Source: Asparagopsis taxiformis
Lineage: Eukaryota; Rhodophyta; Florideophyceae; Bonnemaisoniales; Bonnemaisoniaceae
Assembly (NCBI GenBank): GCA_030407315.1
Contig: JALQPE010000569.1
Coordinates: 1-64,000, forward strand
Direction of reading: 5' to 3'
DNA: 64,000 nucleotides
The translations under genes and the position numbers were made by a program. The notes under the pieces are model-generated. The model searched no databases. It was given only the letters and a program-made list of their open reading frames with translations, and was not told the origin of the DNA. Of the stretch, positions 1 through 10,299 are shown in pieces. Positions within the stretch are counted from its first letter, which is position 1, and each line of letters starts with the position of its first letter.

Positions 1-1025
1 CCTCCATTCCGCAATGACACCAGCCACCAACCTATCGGCCCCACACAGGCGCACATGTCAACAAGCCGTTGCCGTCACCCCGGATCCCGTATAATTGTCA
101 TGCCCGGAGGCAGAGGACACGGGCGTTAGAGATCGAACGCAGGACATGAAGAGAGAGGTACCCTCATGCGGACACCACAATAAATTAATATCGATGCACA
201 TCACACAACAGATTCGCACACTCCGCTCATCCAATGCAAACAAGCCTGCCACCACACACACACACGCAAGAGACACAGATTCACCACACCATACCACCGT
301 CACATTCCCTGGTCTCATTAGTGCTACATAGAATTGCAAATCCCATAAATCAAAACCTCATAAGACAGGTTGTCAATGTTCATGTCACACAGACAGAGCC
401 GAGATGCCGTTCCACAGGAGAGGTGTCCCGTTCGTAATGCGTGGCGCGATACGTAGTCTTACAAACTACTGGAATGTCGCACACCAGACTTGCACACTCG
501 TTCAGAGTGACGAACGGCCGTGCCCGACCGCTCGATTTCGCACCCACAGAGTCTTCGCAGCCAGCAGCAGCAGCAGCAGCAGCACAAGAAGAGAGAGTTC
601 CGCAAGCAGCAGCGAGGACCGAAACGACCCATCACTCCGTAGCGGCGGCTGCTACTCCTCAGCACCAGTCGCCCCCACCATCCCCCCCGCGCAAGCGCAG
701 CAGCAACAGCAGCACAAACAGGCACCTTTGGCCGTTACTCAGCGCACCCCACCACCACCACCACCACCGCAAAGCGGCAGCAGCAGCAGCTTGGCACCTT
801 TTACACCACCGGCACACGTACTTTCTGAAACTCATTCTTCATCACACAACTGTTCTTATCATTCAGGGCTCGGGCTTCCACCCACAGGCAGGGTCCCTCA
901 AACTCAACTTACATCCGATGCTGGACCCACGCGCTCGTTGCAACGGCCAATTTAAACACCGGTTTCTCGAAGAGCCTGGTCCCCCAATCCTGCCCCTCTG
1001 TTGCAGTGACCAGAATTCCCTCCCA
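1..1025. other. gene-free low-complexity region
   Basis: I see no convincing gene here. Open frames exist on both strands but consist of Ser/Arg/Gln/His/Pro-rich low-complexity translation caused by AGC, CAC and CA-rich DNA. CA-rich tracts lie around 258-275 and a trinucleotide AGC run near 560-583. No TATA box plus signal peptide arrangement like that of the real genes in this window is visible. Confidence 0.5.
560..583 (+). repeat. AGC trinucleotide microsatellite
   Basis: A run of AGC units, directly visible, gives poly-Ser, poly-Ala or poly-Gln depending on frame. A second shorter CAGCAG tract lies near 776-792 and a CAC tract near 750-768. Confidence 0.8.
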
Positions 1026-1608
1026 CTTTCTGCCTTTTATTAACATACGGCGGAATCACCCACCTAGAGCGGAATCACCGAAGCTCAATTTATTCGGCAT
1101 ACTCGCAAAGAAAAACCCCAGCCCCCGCAGTCCTTGGTCCGTGTTTTTTCGAGGAACAGTATACAACCAACTCCATCCAGATCAACAGCACCTGCGCCGC
1201 GTCACCCGCTTTCTGCCTTTTTATTTAACATGCGGGCGGAATCACCCACCTAGAGCGGAATCACCCGAAGCTCAATTTATTTGGCATAACTCACAATCGA
1301 CACCAGCACACACACCATCAAAACCCAGAATCGCGCAAAACACAACCAAATCAATGCCCCACTTGCTTTCGGGCCTTTCAAATGGCGGAATCACCCACCT
1401 GTAGGGGAGCTGGAATCACCCGAAGCTACCACCATACCATTTTCGGCGTTACTCAATCTGTGTTCATCAAGGCCCCAAATCCCTAAAGGACCCCTCTCCA
1501 TCACACGCACACGCATGCATCACTTTTAGCCTTTTCTGTTATACGGCGGAATCACCCACCATCCGGAAGCTGGAATCACCCGAAGCCCCGCTTTTTCGGC
1601 CTACTCGT
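1026..1608 (+). repeat. four-copy interspersed tandem module (GGCGGAATCACCCACC)
   Basis: Four degenerate copies of an approximately 80-base module are seen. Each copy contains GGCGGAATCACCCACC followed 10-20 bases later by GGAATCACCCGAAGC or a close variant, and is preceded by a CTTT(C/A)..GCCTTTT motif. The GGCGG starts are at 1049, 1235, 1384 and 1545, giving spacings of 186, 149 and 161 bases. Each copy also contains an internal direct repeat of GGAATCACC. No coding frame is preserved across the copies. It could be a minisatellite, the leader of a repeat element, or a cluster of protein-binding sites. Confidence 0.75.
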
Positions 1609-2099
1609 CACACACACCCACACACACACGCAACTTCAGAGCCCCACTTGCCAGTTCTGCTCGTCTGGTTTACCCATTGGGTATTCAATGCATATCTTCC
1701 GCGTCATGCTCGGGGGTGCCGCTCTGACCTGGCACCCCCCACGGAGTCGTTCTTCACCCACCTCGTTCATGCTACGCAGCGCCACATCTCCAGCGGTACG
1801 CTTTTGTAGCCTCTTCGAAACCCCTCTAGCTGCAGGGTTTCTCCATATCTCAGATCTGTCGTCATGCAATTTCTCTCTCGTTCGCAAACACACACACAAT
1901 CTCACCAGCTTCGGACAGGAACCCACGAGGGGATCCGCTGGGGGAAGGAGCCGCGCAATCGGGCGTGTGCAATCTCCAGCAGTGCTGCCGCCACTACCTT
2001 TGACCACACCCTCCCCCCATATAGGTTGAGCAATTCCTTTTACCCCGCACGCACCGTGCCCCATACCCCTCAAACCCATCACCCCCCGTGGAACACCTA

Positions 2100-2820
2100 A
2101 AAACAACGATTTCTCCAGCTCCGTGACCCCACCCCCCTAAACACTACCATTTCCGGGCTTCAATTTCCAATCCCTCTCCGTGGCCCCGTTTTGCCCACTT
2201 TTTCCGCCCTCCCACTTTCCTCCGCCGATCTCCTCCGTCTTCTTCCCAAACCCTCATTTCCACCTTGGAAACGTACACTTTCACCCCCCGTATCGATCGA
2301 CTTGGTCGACTTGGTCATTTCTTCCACAAACCCCCTCGAATGCACCAAAAACCCACTTTTTCCACCACCTCGCCAAACCGTTCCCAAACGCCACCGCCGT
2401 GTTCCCCCACCACCGCCCGACCCTTACGCACCTTTTTCTACTACATACATCGACTTGGTCAAAATTTCCACCCCGCCCATCACCCCCCTCAGATACACCA
2501 AAAATCCACTTTTTCCAACATGTCGCCAATCGTCCTCCAACACGTACGGGCATGTTGCCCGACTCTAGTCCCACCCTAGGACGTGTTTTTAGAAATTTCC
2601 AAGACTTGGTCGGAAAAAAAATTTTCCCCGTCTTCCTCGTTACCCCCCTCAGAAGGGTCAAAAATGCAGCACCTTCGAAAAAATGGTCAAAAACAGCTAT
2701 GGTCAGATCGCTTCCAAACCGGTTGCGATGATGTTCGGGGAGGTCGGCGAGGGTGCTGGCCGAGTTTGAGCGCGAACGGAAGCGTTTGAAATTTTTAAAA
2801 GACTTGGTCGTGAAAACTTG
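2100..2820 (+). repeat. pyrimidine-rich degenerate repeats with GACTTGGTC
   Basis: This C/T-rich stretch shows repeated modules. GACTTGGTC occurs at 2299, 2308, 2452, 2603 and 2801, and CACCAAAAA(C/T)CCACTTTTTCC occurs near 2343 and 2498 with variants near 2656. Spacing between modules is roughly 145-200 bases. Translation products of both strands are low complexity and I do not treat them as genes. Confidence 0.55.
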
Positions 2821-2856
2821 CGACCACCTCCGTCCTGTTGCGTATGCCGTTAATAA

Positions 2857-3232
2857 ATTCGATTCCAGCCAATTTCGCCCGATTCAAAAAATCAATATTT
2901 TAATAGATTAACATGTGGGCAAACTGGCCGGGAATCGACGGTGGAATAAAATAATGTAAAATAATCGAGTGCGCTGGAAAGCGTGCGTGCGCGGTGGGGA
3001 CAGTTAGGAAATGCGAATGGAGGGTGTTCTGGGCACAGTTTAAGAAAATATTTTTTTGAACCGCCGTTAAGAAATTTCGTTCGCCACGCAGGCGATACGG
3101 GGAGCATGTACACGGTGGGGGACAGTTGTGGGCGGGCGGAAAAAATTTTGGAATAAACTAAGGTACCCGCTCTGAAGCGGTCAATTTGCGTTAATTTAAT
3201 CGAATGTGCGAAATTGGGCTGGAATCGCACAT
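2857..3232. repeat. imperfect terminal inverted repeats, MITE-like
   Basis: The left end (CGATTCCAGCCAATTTCGC, around 2860-2878) is repeated in inverted orientation at the right end (GCGAAATTGGGCTGGAATCG, around 3209-3228). About 330 bases lie between. The interior holds two related segments, GCGGTGGGGACAGTT near 2990 and ACGGTGGGGGACAGTT near 3111. No transposase frame is present, so a non-autonomous element is possible; I did not find a clear target-site duplication. Confidence 0.4.
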
Positions 3233-3533
3233 TTTTGAAACGTGAATATCTCGGAAACGGTGCGGAATTAAAGGTCGGGACAGGTTGGAACGGTGTTTTC
3301 AGTGCAGTTTACACCGGATAAGGTCGAATAAGTCGAGATATGAAGACACTTTTTTGGCAACTTTTGACTTGGTGAAAAATTTCATCTGCTACCAGTACGT
3401 GTACCAAGGTGGTCCGAGTGTGTCGGTAGTGTCAATGATGGGAAATTTTTTTCCGCAAAAATGGTTCAATTCGATAGTATTCGCGACGCTGATAACAGTG
3501 GTACCATTGGTTTCTCGAACAGAAGTGGAAATT

Positions 3534-3794
3534 AGCAATAGCAATAGCAATAGCAATAGCAATAGCAATAGCAATAGCAATAGCAATAGCAATAGCAATA
3601 GCAATAGCAATAGCAATAGCAATAGCAATAGCAATAGCAATAGCAATAGCAATAGCAATAGCAATAGCAATAGCAATAGCAATAGCAATAGCAATAGCAA
3701 TAGCAATAGCAATAGCAATAGCAATAGCAATAGCAATAGCAATAGCAATAGCAATAGCAATAGCAATAGCAATAGCAATAGCAATAGCAATAGC
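3534..3794 (+). repeat. AGCAAT hexanucleotide microsatellite, about 43 copies
   Basis: A perfect AGCAAT array of 261 bases. Because the unit is six bases and free of stops, every frame stays open (Asn-Ser and Gln- or Ala-containing dipeptides forward; Leu-Leu, Ala-Ile and Cys-Tyr dipeptides in reverse). The 185-aa forward frame (3285-3842) and the reverse frames here are products of the repeat rather than good gene candidates. Confidence 0.95.
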
Positions 3795-3799
3795 CAAGC

Positions 3800-6700
3800 T
3801 TTTTGTTTTCCAGATCGGGCAACTGAGTTCGAAATACTTTAGTCTTGTCTCTCAAAACTTCTTGAATATGATGCAATGTTATTGTGTATACAGGATATCT
3901 TCACGGTCGCGTTGTGATAGCAGAAGCTACAGGTACTGCAAAGTGTGTGTATAGAGGACAATTTAAGAGTGGGTCACTTGGTCGATTCCAGTGCGAGATA
4001 TGTGGATATTTTGTATGAAGCACACTCCTGCCGCTGTCTTATTGGTTTCAATGTTTTGAGTACTTGGGTTAATTCTGATGTTTTATTACCGTTTGGTGCC
4101 TATGTACAATATTTTTATTTCATTTTTGGTCTTTTTCATATTTTGGTACGGCTCGTTTAGTTCAATATTATCCTCTAAGAAATTTTTTAAAATATAATAT
4201 TTTATTCAGGGGCTCATTGTGCTGAGTTCAAAGCGTCCATTAGTGGCCAGACGGTCGCCGATCACCCTTTCTCTCCAAGTAGGCTAACGATCAAGCATGC
4301 TTCCATTTTCTTTTGGAGGCACAGTCACAGTCGAGGCTGATACAGAAGCCACATGTTCCGGAGAGGAATCGATCCCAATAACTTATCGCTTTCAACAATC
4401 TGTTTATTTAAATTCATACGACTTTAAGGATGACGATGAAACCGTTGAGCACACAGCAGTGGACTTTACAGAGAGGCTTCTGATTTGCCCAAAAATATCA
4501 GTACATCTGATGAGCCTGCTATCAAGGAATTTGTTTTTGTCTCCAGAAATATATCATTGGTATCAGGCATTCTAGAAAGAATTTAATTCGCTCAGGAGAC
4601 TTGAATCGGGCTATAACTAGATACATCTCGTCTACTGGATCATATGTCACGACCACTGCCATCGAGAAAGAAATTAGAGCCGAAGGGTAATTAGAATTGA
4701 AACCTATCACACTTCAATGCAAGATCCGCCCGAGGGACTCTGCAAAGAATAAGTAACCACTACTATGTTCAATTATATTCACCAGCTGCATGTTTCTAGC
4801 TGTTGGGCATAGCTAGGGTCCTTCGTGTTAATTTACATGGAACCGTCAACAAATTCTTATCAATGCAGAATTCCGATATGTAAAACTACCTCACTGAATG
4901 ACTTTCCGCCTGAGTCTCCTCTGTATCAACGGTAAGATCTGAGCGATTAGAACTACTTCGGAGCTTAAAAATTCTTCGTACTCCCTTAAAAAAGTACATG
5001 ACCCATGGTACGAAGAAATCAGTAAAATATTCCGGTCTCTTGCAATTTTCTCTACTCAATTTTTATGGCGGCGCATGTATGCTTTCCACATTCGAGGGAA
5101 TGATTATTCTACTTGCATATGTCGAAATCTGAAACTGTTTCGAGAGGCAAAACTTCTAGCGGAACTGAGATCGCAGGTTGCATCCTTCCATGCTTCTCAA
5201 AAATTATCTTGGATGTCGAAAAATCTTTCTTGGTTTCCACATCAATTTATTTAATGATTTATCTCACACTTTGCAGTATTCTTTTGCAAAAATACCATCA
5301 GTCTTTAAAATATTTCATAATCTGATCCTATAAACACTCTATCTCCTGAATTCCATGTACTCGACAAGTTAAATTCTGTACTATCTAAACTTAAAGCTGA
5401 TTGAATGGTGCATGAGCTTTATACCCAGTTTACTTGCTCATTATTGTACTTTATGATTCCCATAAGCCCCTATCTGTTAACTGCAGTTTACATGTCTAGA
5501 AAATTGGAATTATTCCCTGATCTGCACAATTTCAGAGCTACAAAAGACGCCCTAGGTGATTTCATTAGCACTGAAAGATGTTCTGAGTAAATTGAAACGC
5601 GTTCTGTTTAGGAAGTCCTGAAGGGGTTGTCTGACTTAGACTAAGCTAGATTCTTCCACACAAGGCGCTAAAATCCTGGATTAATATTGATTCTTTCGTT
5701 ACCCGAGCTCGAACAACTCGCAAACATTCATCATTATCAATAACAAAAGCTGAATCCTCTACCAAAATTCGTCAGAAATTTTATTTGTCGCGATAACGAT
5801 GTTTCATAGTGGTATTTTCATTGAATGTTAAGAAAAAAATTCCATCAGTAAAACCTGAGCCCAACTACATGGACAGATTTTATGTATGAATTACATCAAT
5901 TGAAGCATTTCAGAATCATTCTCCGCTTTGTGGAACGTCATATCCAAAACAAGCTTGTTCAATCTCCTCATTTCCGTTTTGAATCAATCACTATAGGTAT
6001 TTTGAGTTGACCAGCTTCGTAGTTAATAGTGATAAAACAAAACGTGTTGATTCATGGAGTGTACCGTCTCGGGGTATTCACCACCTTGCCTTGTTCCCAT
6101 ACTTTTCTTATTTCATGTCATTATATCCCGGAGTAATCAATCAGTTTCATCGATACCAATTCCAGTTATTTCAGGGTGTAGCAACCCGGAGTAATTTGCG
6201 AAGTATCCCAACGCGTTCAAGTCGATAACGTGGTTAAAGCTACCCAGGGCCTTCGTCTCTCATGCGGTTTTGAAACAGAATTGCGTTGTGATGTGAAGTC
6301 TTTTTCTCGGTTTAATTTCGTTGTTAGTTGTGTTGATGATTCTCTTCATCTGTTCTAGCTAGGATATAAATATAATTCTAATTTTTTTATCCTACCGTTG
6401 TAATAATTAGTTTTCTGTAGGTGATTATCCGTTCCGATAATAACTACAGCTTGTATAATTCTTTTGGTGTTAGCGCTTGAAGTCCGACAACATCTACATT
6501 TCTACTTCGTATACCTAATTACTACATAACCAATCCTCCCGCTTTCGGTTCCCTTTTCTTCCTTTACAACTCTATTGCTTCGTTCGTACTTTTAGTCGAG
6601 AGGTCAAGAACGATATTAAAGTAAATTTGAGCAACAAAGTGGTACATCACTTCGACCAACACCTATTTCAAGTTTTGATAGCAATTTGCGTCCTAGAGCT

Positions 6701-7359
6701 GCCCTTTCCAAAGACATCGCTGGCGGTACTTTTCAGCGTTTCGAAAGCTAGATTTTTGTCAGGAAGCTAATAAGAGACTGCCTGTCATAGAGACTGCCGC
6801 CGGTCACAAGGCAGAAGATTATACTTTACAAAGTCGACTACAAGAATCATATGAGGAAGGTACTCGAGCGAGACACTCTGTTCTAGCAATTTTCCCTTCC
6901 AATGACATGGCGACTCTCAGGTCCATTTGGTCATTTTTCCTACAAGTCTGTAATTGGTGCGCCCCGCGGTCACGTATAGTGACAGGCTATGCTCCGGAAG
7001 AAATTCTGTAATTTGTAAGGACCTCTTATCGAGTCTTTCAGATTCGTCGAAATCTCAACCCCGTTACAGCTGGATTAAGCACTCTTTTGGCGACAAACAG
7101 ACAAATCTTCTTTCTGCCCCTTGTCTATCGCCCTGTCTCATCGCAACACTTGGCAGTCCAAAACCAGAAAAACAACTCACCAATCACAGCAAATTTAATG
7201 CATCTTGTTATCTAGCCTGATTCGCCTACACCAACATCTTCGTTTAATAAGGTAGTCACTCATTCATACCAAAACTTCTCGAGAGCAGCGTCATAGTTTG
7301 AGGCCTTTAGAAGCCACAGACACCCCCATAGGTCCCCCAATACTTCGCTTCTCAATGTC
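3800..7359. other. AT-rich region with no supportable gene
   Basis: Frames are short (under 95 codons) and interrupted, and base composition is more AT-rich than in the gene-bearing parts. I recognise no protein family. About 67 bases near 6767-6833 resemble 17368-17432, which suggests remnants of a dispersed repeat or an old mobile element. Decayed retroelement DNA is plausible but not demonstrated. Confidence 0.45.
6767..6833. repeat. dispersed repeat copy A
   Basis: This stretch (AATAAGAGACTGCCTGTC... GCCGGTCACAAGGC...) aligns with 17368-17432, sharing the order TAATAAGA, GCCTGTC, AGAGAC.G.CGCCGGTC and GGC.GAAGA.TATACT. On the minus strand both translate to a related peptide ending in DRR(Q/R)SL.QAV, so it may be part of an old coding element. 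Family unknown. Confidence 0.45.
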
Positions 7360-7632
7360 TCGGCACAGGGAGAGAATACAGATTTTTCTAAACATCCAAC
7401 GTCAGACAAGAAACCATACCATGCTGTTGACATGATGCCAGTTGAGTTTACATTCATGCTGAAGACAAACATACGGACGGATGATAGTATCAAACTGTAA
7501 TCGCTACTAATGACATTTAAAGGACTTCATTTTTGCTAATAGTCGCGCTGCAACACTAGACAGCTGTGTAGGCCCTGGGACGATTGAACTAATAGTAATG
7601 GCTGGCTTCCACTGCAGTCCAGTCCAGTCCAT

Positions 7633-8331
7633 TTAAAACGGCGAAATGCCACAAATACCGAATACGAGGTCCTCAATAATGAGCTGGAGATTCAGAATGT
7701 CCAGGAAGTTGTCCACCTCGAAGACAAGGTTCGGATCTCCTCCAGCAATCTTCAGCAGCTGGGAGTTGTCAGCAAATCCAGCGGCAACTGTGCACACACT
7801 GCCACCAAGCCTGCGGAACAAGTTTGCCCGGCGATAAGCCTGCGACCCAATGTTGCTCCTCCCATCTCCGAGCAGCACAATCTTGTTTGCTTCGCCTCGG
7901 CGCCGGAACAGCTGGGAGAAGCAGTAGTTGACGCCGCCCACAACAAAAGATGCACCGCCTGTCTGCCGCAAACTGTTCACTCTGAGATTGAAACTATCAA
8001 TGTTCGTGGTCAGGGGCGTCACCGGGCTCACAGATGTAGCATATTGGCATGCAGCCACTTCGACAGGCTGATCAACCGATATGACCGATACGATATCGAG
8101 CAGAAAGTTTTTCTGAGCTGTAAACTCTGCAGAGGAAATTGATCCACTTCCATCAATTGCGAAGCACACGTTGGCGTTACAGCCGCCTGCAGCAATTAAT
8201 CTCTTCCGCAGCAGGTCCAGTCGTGCAGTTGGGATGAATACTCTTGTGGAGGAATTTTTCAAACCCCCCATTGCAGCTCCGCGCACAGAGGCAACGAGAA
8301 GAGCAAGAAACATGTAGGTGAAAAGATTCAT
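7633..8331 (-). CDS. secreted vWA-domain protein (family A, intact arm copy)
   Basis: A 232-aa protein. The first 18-20 residues form a signal peptide (Met, then a run of hydrophobic residues ending VRGA). From about residue 54 to 225 it is a von Willebrand factor A domain, with a DxSxS metal-ion site (Asp60, Ser62, Ser64) and a further conserved Asp156 in the LLGDGRSN strand. There is no transmembrane segment after the signal, so secretion or wall association is likely. The longer open frame begins at 8400, but I chose 8331 because it starts the signal peptide and lies about 94 bases from a TATA box at 8425-8434. The mirror copy at 11264-11961 is frameshifted, and the spacer gene 9454-10119 is a diverged paralogue. 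vWA domains usually bind protein ligands in adhesion or matrix assembly; the partner here is unknown. Confidence 0.85.
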   Translation of the reverse strand: MNLFTYMFLALLVASVRGAAMGGLKNSSTRVFIPTARLDLLRKRLIAAGGCNANVCFAIDGSGSISSAEFTAQKNFLLDIVSVISVDQPVEVAACQYATSVSPVTPLTTNIDSFNLRVNSLRQTGGASFVVGGVNYCFSQLFRRRGEANKIVLLGDGRSNIGSQAYRRANLFRRLGGSVCTVAAGFADNSQLLKIAGGDPNLVFEVDNFLDILNLQLIIEDLVFGICGISPF

Positions 8332-8424
8332 TGTAAAGCAGAGTCGAAGAATGTACTGTTGGTAGGTAGAGAGGTGTGATGGGTCCTTTGGATGCGGCAA
8401 ACGTCAATCCTGCTTCAGATCTTT

Positions 8425-8434
8425 GCTATATATG
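8425..8434 (-). promoter_or_regulatory. TATA box of the left-arm vWA gene
   Basis: CATATATAGC read on the minus strand, about 94 bases before the ATG at 8331. The same sequence is at 11161-11170 in the mirror arm. Confidence 0.65.
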
Positions 8435-9297
8435 CAGCCAGTTTGGGGGAAAGTCGAAAAGAACAAAGAGATAGACAGACCACTGAAGGAAGGAGAACCA
8501 GCACATATGCCATTTTGTTTGAAGAAAAGCTTTCTATCAACTCATTTCCTTGCGAGCAATGAGCGCTGAATAATGACCATTGGTCAGCAACCATGCATCG
8601 CATTGAATGCATATCCCTTTATGAATCGCGTGGAAACTAAACTTATTCTTGCTCATAGTGGAATTATGCTTCTTCTAGCTGCAATTGCAAATACTGGCCA
8701 GACACACAGAGTGAAGTGCATTTCAAACATGCAACATCACCATTTTCTGCCTGTATTCTGCTCCCGAAGCAAAAGCAATTGCTTCTCATGTCGAATAAAT
8801 GATGCGTGTATACTGGACAAATGCAAATGTAGATGTGAGTGAGTGAGTGTGCGTGTGTATGTGGAGGATGGTATGGTAACATGTCAAGTAATAGGAGCGG
8901 CATGGTGCAATTTGCAAGTTCTCAAAGAACAAGTGCGTCATCACATTGATAGGGAAACAAGGAAAAAGATCCCTGTAGGACATTGGTCACCATGAGCTCT
9001 GAGACAAGCTGATGCGGCGGCTTTCCGACCAAGATATACGTGTCATCAGCACTATCTAGCGTTTTCCGTGACGAGAAATATTGAGTTATATTTTTGGTAT
9101 CTTTCCTCGCGAAACACCTCTGCTGTAACCATGACAAAGCATGATCTGCTGTTTCTTCGTTGCTGAAAAATTTGTGGAGTACAATCAACAACACAAGTTG
9201 TACGACATATGATCATCTGAACTGTTCAACACTTCGAAAATAGTGCATGTAGAGTGCGAAAGGGAGGGGTCTTCGTACAATACGATACGCCAAAATT
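8435..9297. other. non-coding inner part of left arm
   Basis: Between the vWA promoter and the spacer. Short frames occur identically in both arms (for example 90 codons at 8922-9194) but show no domain, signal peptide or TATA box, so I leave them unannotated. A short GTGAGTGAGTGTG tract lies near 8834. Confidence 0.4.
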
Positions 9298-10297
9298 GTA
9301 AATAGACTCACTTCGACGATCTAATGGACGCCATAATTTTGAGGAGCGGTTTATGTATGTGTATTGCGAAAAAATACTTTGTGCTAGGAAAATGAGTTGT
9401 CGGGGCTACAACTATTCATTTCATTTATCTATCGGCTAGGTAAATGAAAACTATTACTTGCATAAGGAATTTGCTAGTTGATTCGAAACATTGCGAACAT
9501 TTCTGCTGCCGAGAGAAAAGACGCTTCCTCTCGCTCCAGTAATTCTTTGCAGCACTCTACTATTTCTGGAGTTTCCAACACCAACTGCGAACACCTCACC
9601 ACCAATCGATCGAAATAGTCTTGCCCGCTCTGCGACACTGCTTCCAATGTCGGCCCTTCCATCAGTAAACAACACTATCTTATTTTTTCTGCCTTTTTCC
9701 TGGAACAACTGGGCAAAACAGTAGTTCAGACCCCCGGTGATGAAACTTCCTCTACCCATAGATTGAGTCGAAGACGAGACAGCAGAGAGAAATGCTTGTC
9801 TATTTGTTGTGAGAGGACTGATAGCTTGATTACTAGTCGCATATTGCACGGCTGCCAGTCCTATTCCTTCGGAATTAAAATCTGTTCTTGTCTTCTGGAC
9901 AACTGTTTGGACAACAGTCTTCTGATTGCTGTACATTTTCCTTTCAATCGTTGAGCTACCATCCAAAGCAAAACACAAATTTATCCTGCAATTCCTTCTC
10001 GTTGTCCTCGTCTGAGCAGCAAAGTCCCTATCTTGTCCATCACAATTCTCGCAGCCTGAACCAAGGCAACAAATGAACCCAACAACGGCGAATGTGGCGA
10101 GAATGGCAAAAATCTTCATAGGTAAACAATAAAATGTTTGTGGCTGAGTACTTTCTGCAATCTTTGCTGCCAATCGCACCGAGATCCAAGACTTTATCTT
10201 CGTCAAAACGTAGGGTACGTGCTGCAGATTTGATAAAGTGATTACACACGGTCCACACTGAGTACCCGAGATGCGTTCGACATGCAAACTCTTATAT
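9298..10297. other. palindrome spacer (1000 bp) carrying a third vWA gene
   Basis: Unique sequence between the arms. Almost all of it is taken up by a single minus-strand vWA gene with its 5' leader. Its TATA box straddles the junction with the right arm at 10298. Confidence 0.85.
9454..10119 (-). CDS. secreted vWA-domain protein (family A, spacer paralogue)
   Basis: A 221-aa protein. Residues 1-20 are a hydrophobic signal peptide starting MKIF; a short Cys-rich stretch follows (around 19-27). A vWA domain from about residue 46 to the end contains the metal-site motif Asp53-Gly-Ser55-Ser-Thr57, where the second Ser of the usual DxSxS is Thr. A conserved Asp follows in the VLFTDGRAD strand. 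It shares CFA(I/L)DGS, PLTTN and GG(V/L)NYCF(S/A)QLF with the arm genes, so it is an older paralogue. The open frame runs back to 10341, but the ATG at 10119 begins the signal peptide and is preferred. A TATA-like TTATATAAG at about 10291-10299 lies some 170 bases upstream, at the edge of the palindrome arm. Ligand unknown. Confidence 0.83.
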   Translation of the reverse strand: MKIFAILATFAVVGFICCLGSGCENCDGQDRDFAAQTRTTRRNCRINLCFALDGSSTIERKMYSNQKTVVQTVVQKTRTDFNSEGIGLAAVQYATSNQAISPLTTNRQAFLSAVSSSTQSMGRGSFITGGLNYCFAQLFQEKGRKNKIVLFTDGRADIGSSVAERARLFRSIGGEVFAVGVGNSRNSRVLQRITGARGSVFSLGSRNVRNVSNQLANSLCK

Positions 10298-10299
10298 AA
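10291..10299 (-). promoter_or_regulatory. TATA box of spacer vWA gene at arm junction
   Basis: TTATATAAG on the minus strand, crossing the inner boundary of the right arm (10298). The mirror position in the left arm (about 9296-9304) reads differently, so only one side carries the TATA. Confidence 0.55.

Larger units (their letters stand above)
7360..9297. repeat. palindrome, left arm (1938 bp)
   Basis: Reverse complement of 10298-12234, nearly identical throughout. Coordinates of matched points sum to 19595, or 19594 outside a single 1-base indel. Outer homology ends at 7360/12234 and inner homology at 9297/10298. I noticed only a few substitutions and one indel in a G-run. The arm carries an intact vWA gene and its TATA box. 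The arm/spacer/arm layout fits a recent inverted duplication or ongoing gene conversion. Confidence 0.95.

Noticed and set aside
404..1043. Overlapping frames of 183 and 200 codons with poly-Ser, poly-Ala and poly-His
   Set aside because: They are explained by AGC and CAC repeats open in several phases; no signal peptide, domain or TATA box supports either.
3285..3876. Frames of 114-185 codons across the AGCAAT array
   Set aside because: The stop-free hexamer keeps all phases open; outside the array the frames are short and unrelated to any family.
8922..9194. 90-codon frame present identically in both palindrome arms (mirror 10401-10673)
   Set aside because: Identity comes from the palindrome, not from selection on the frame; it has no signal peptide or domain.
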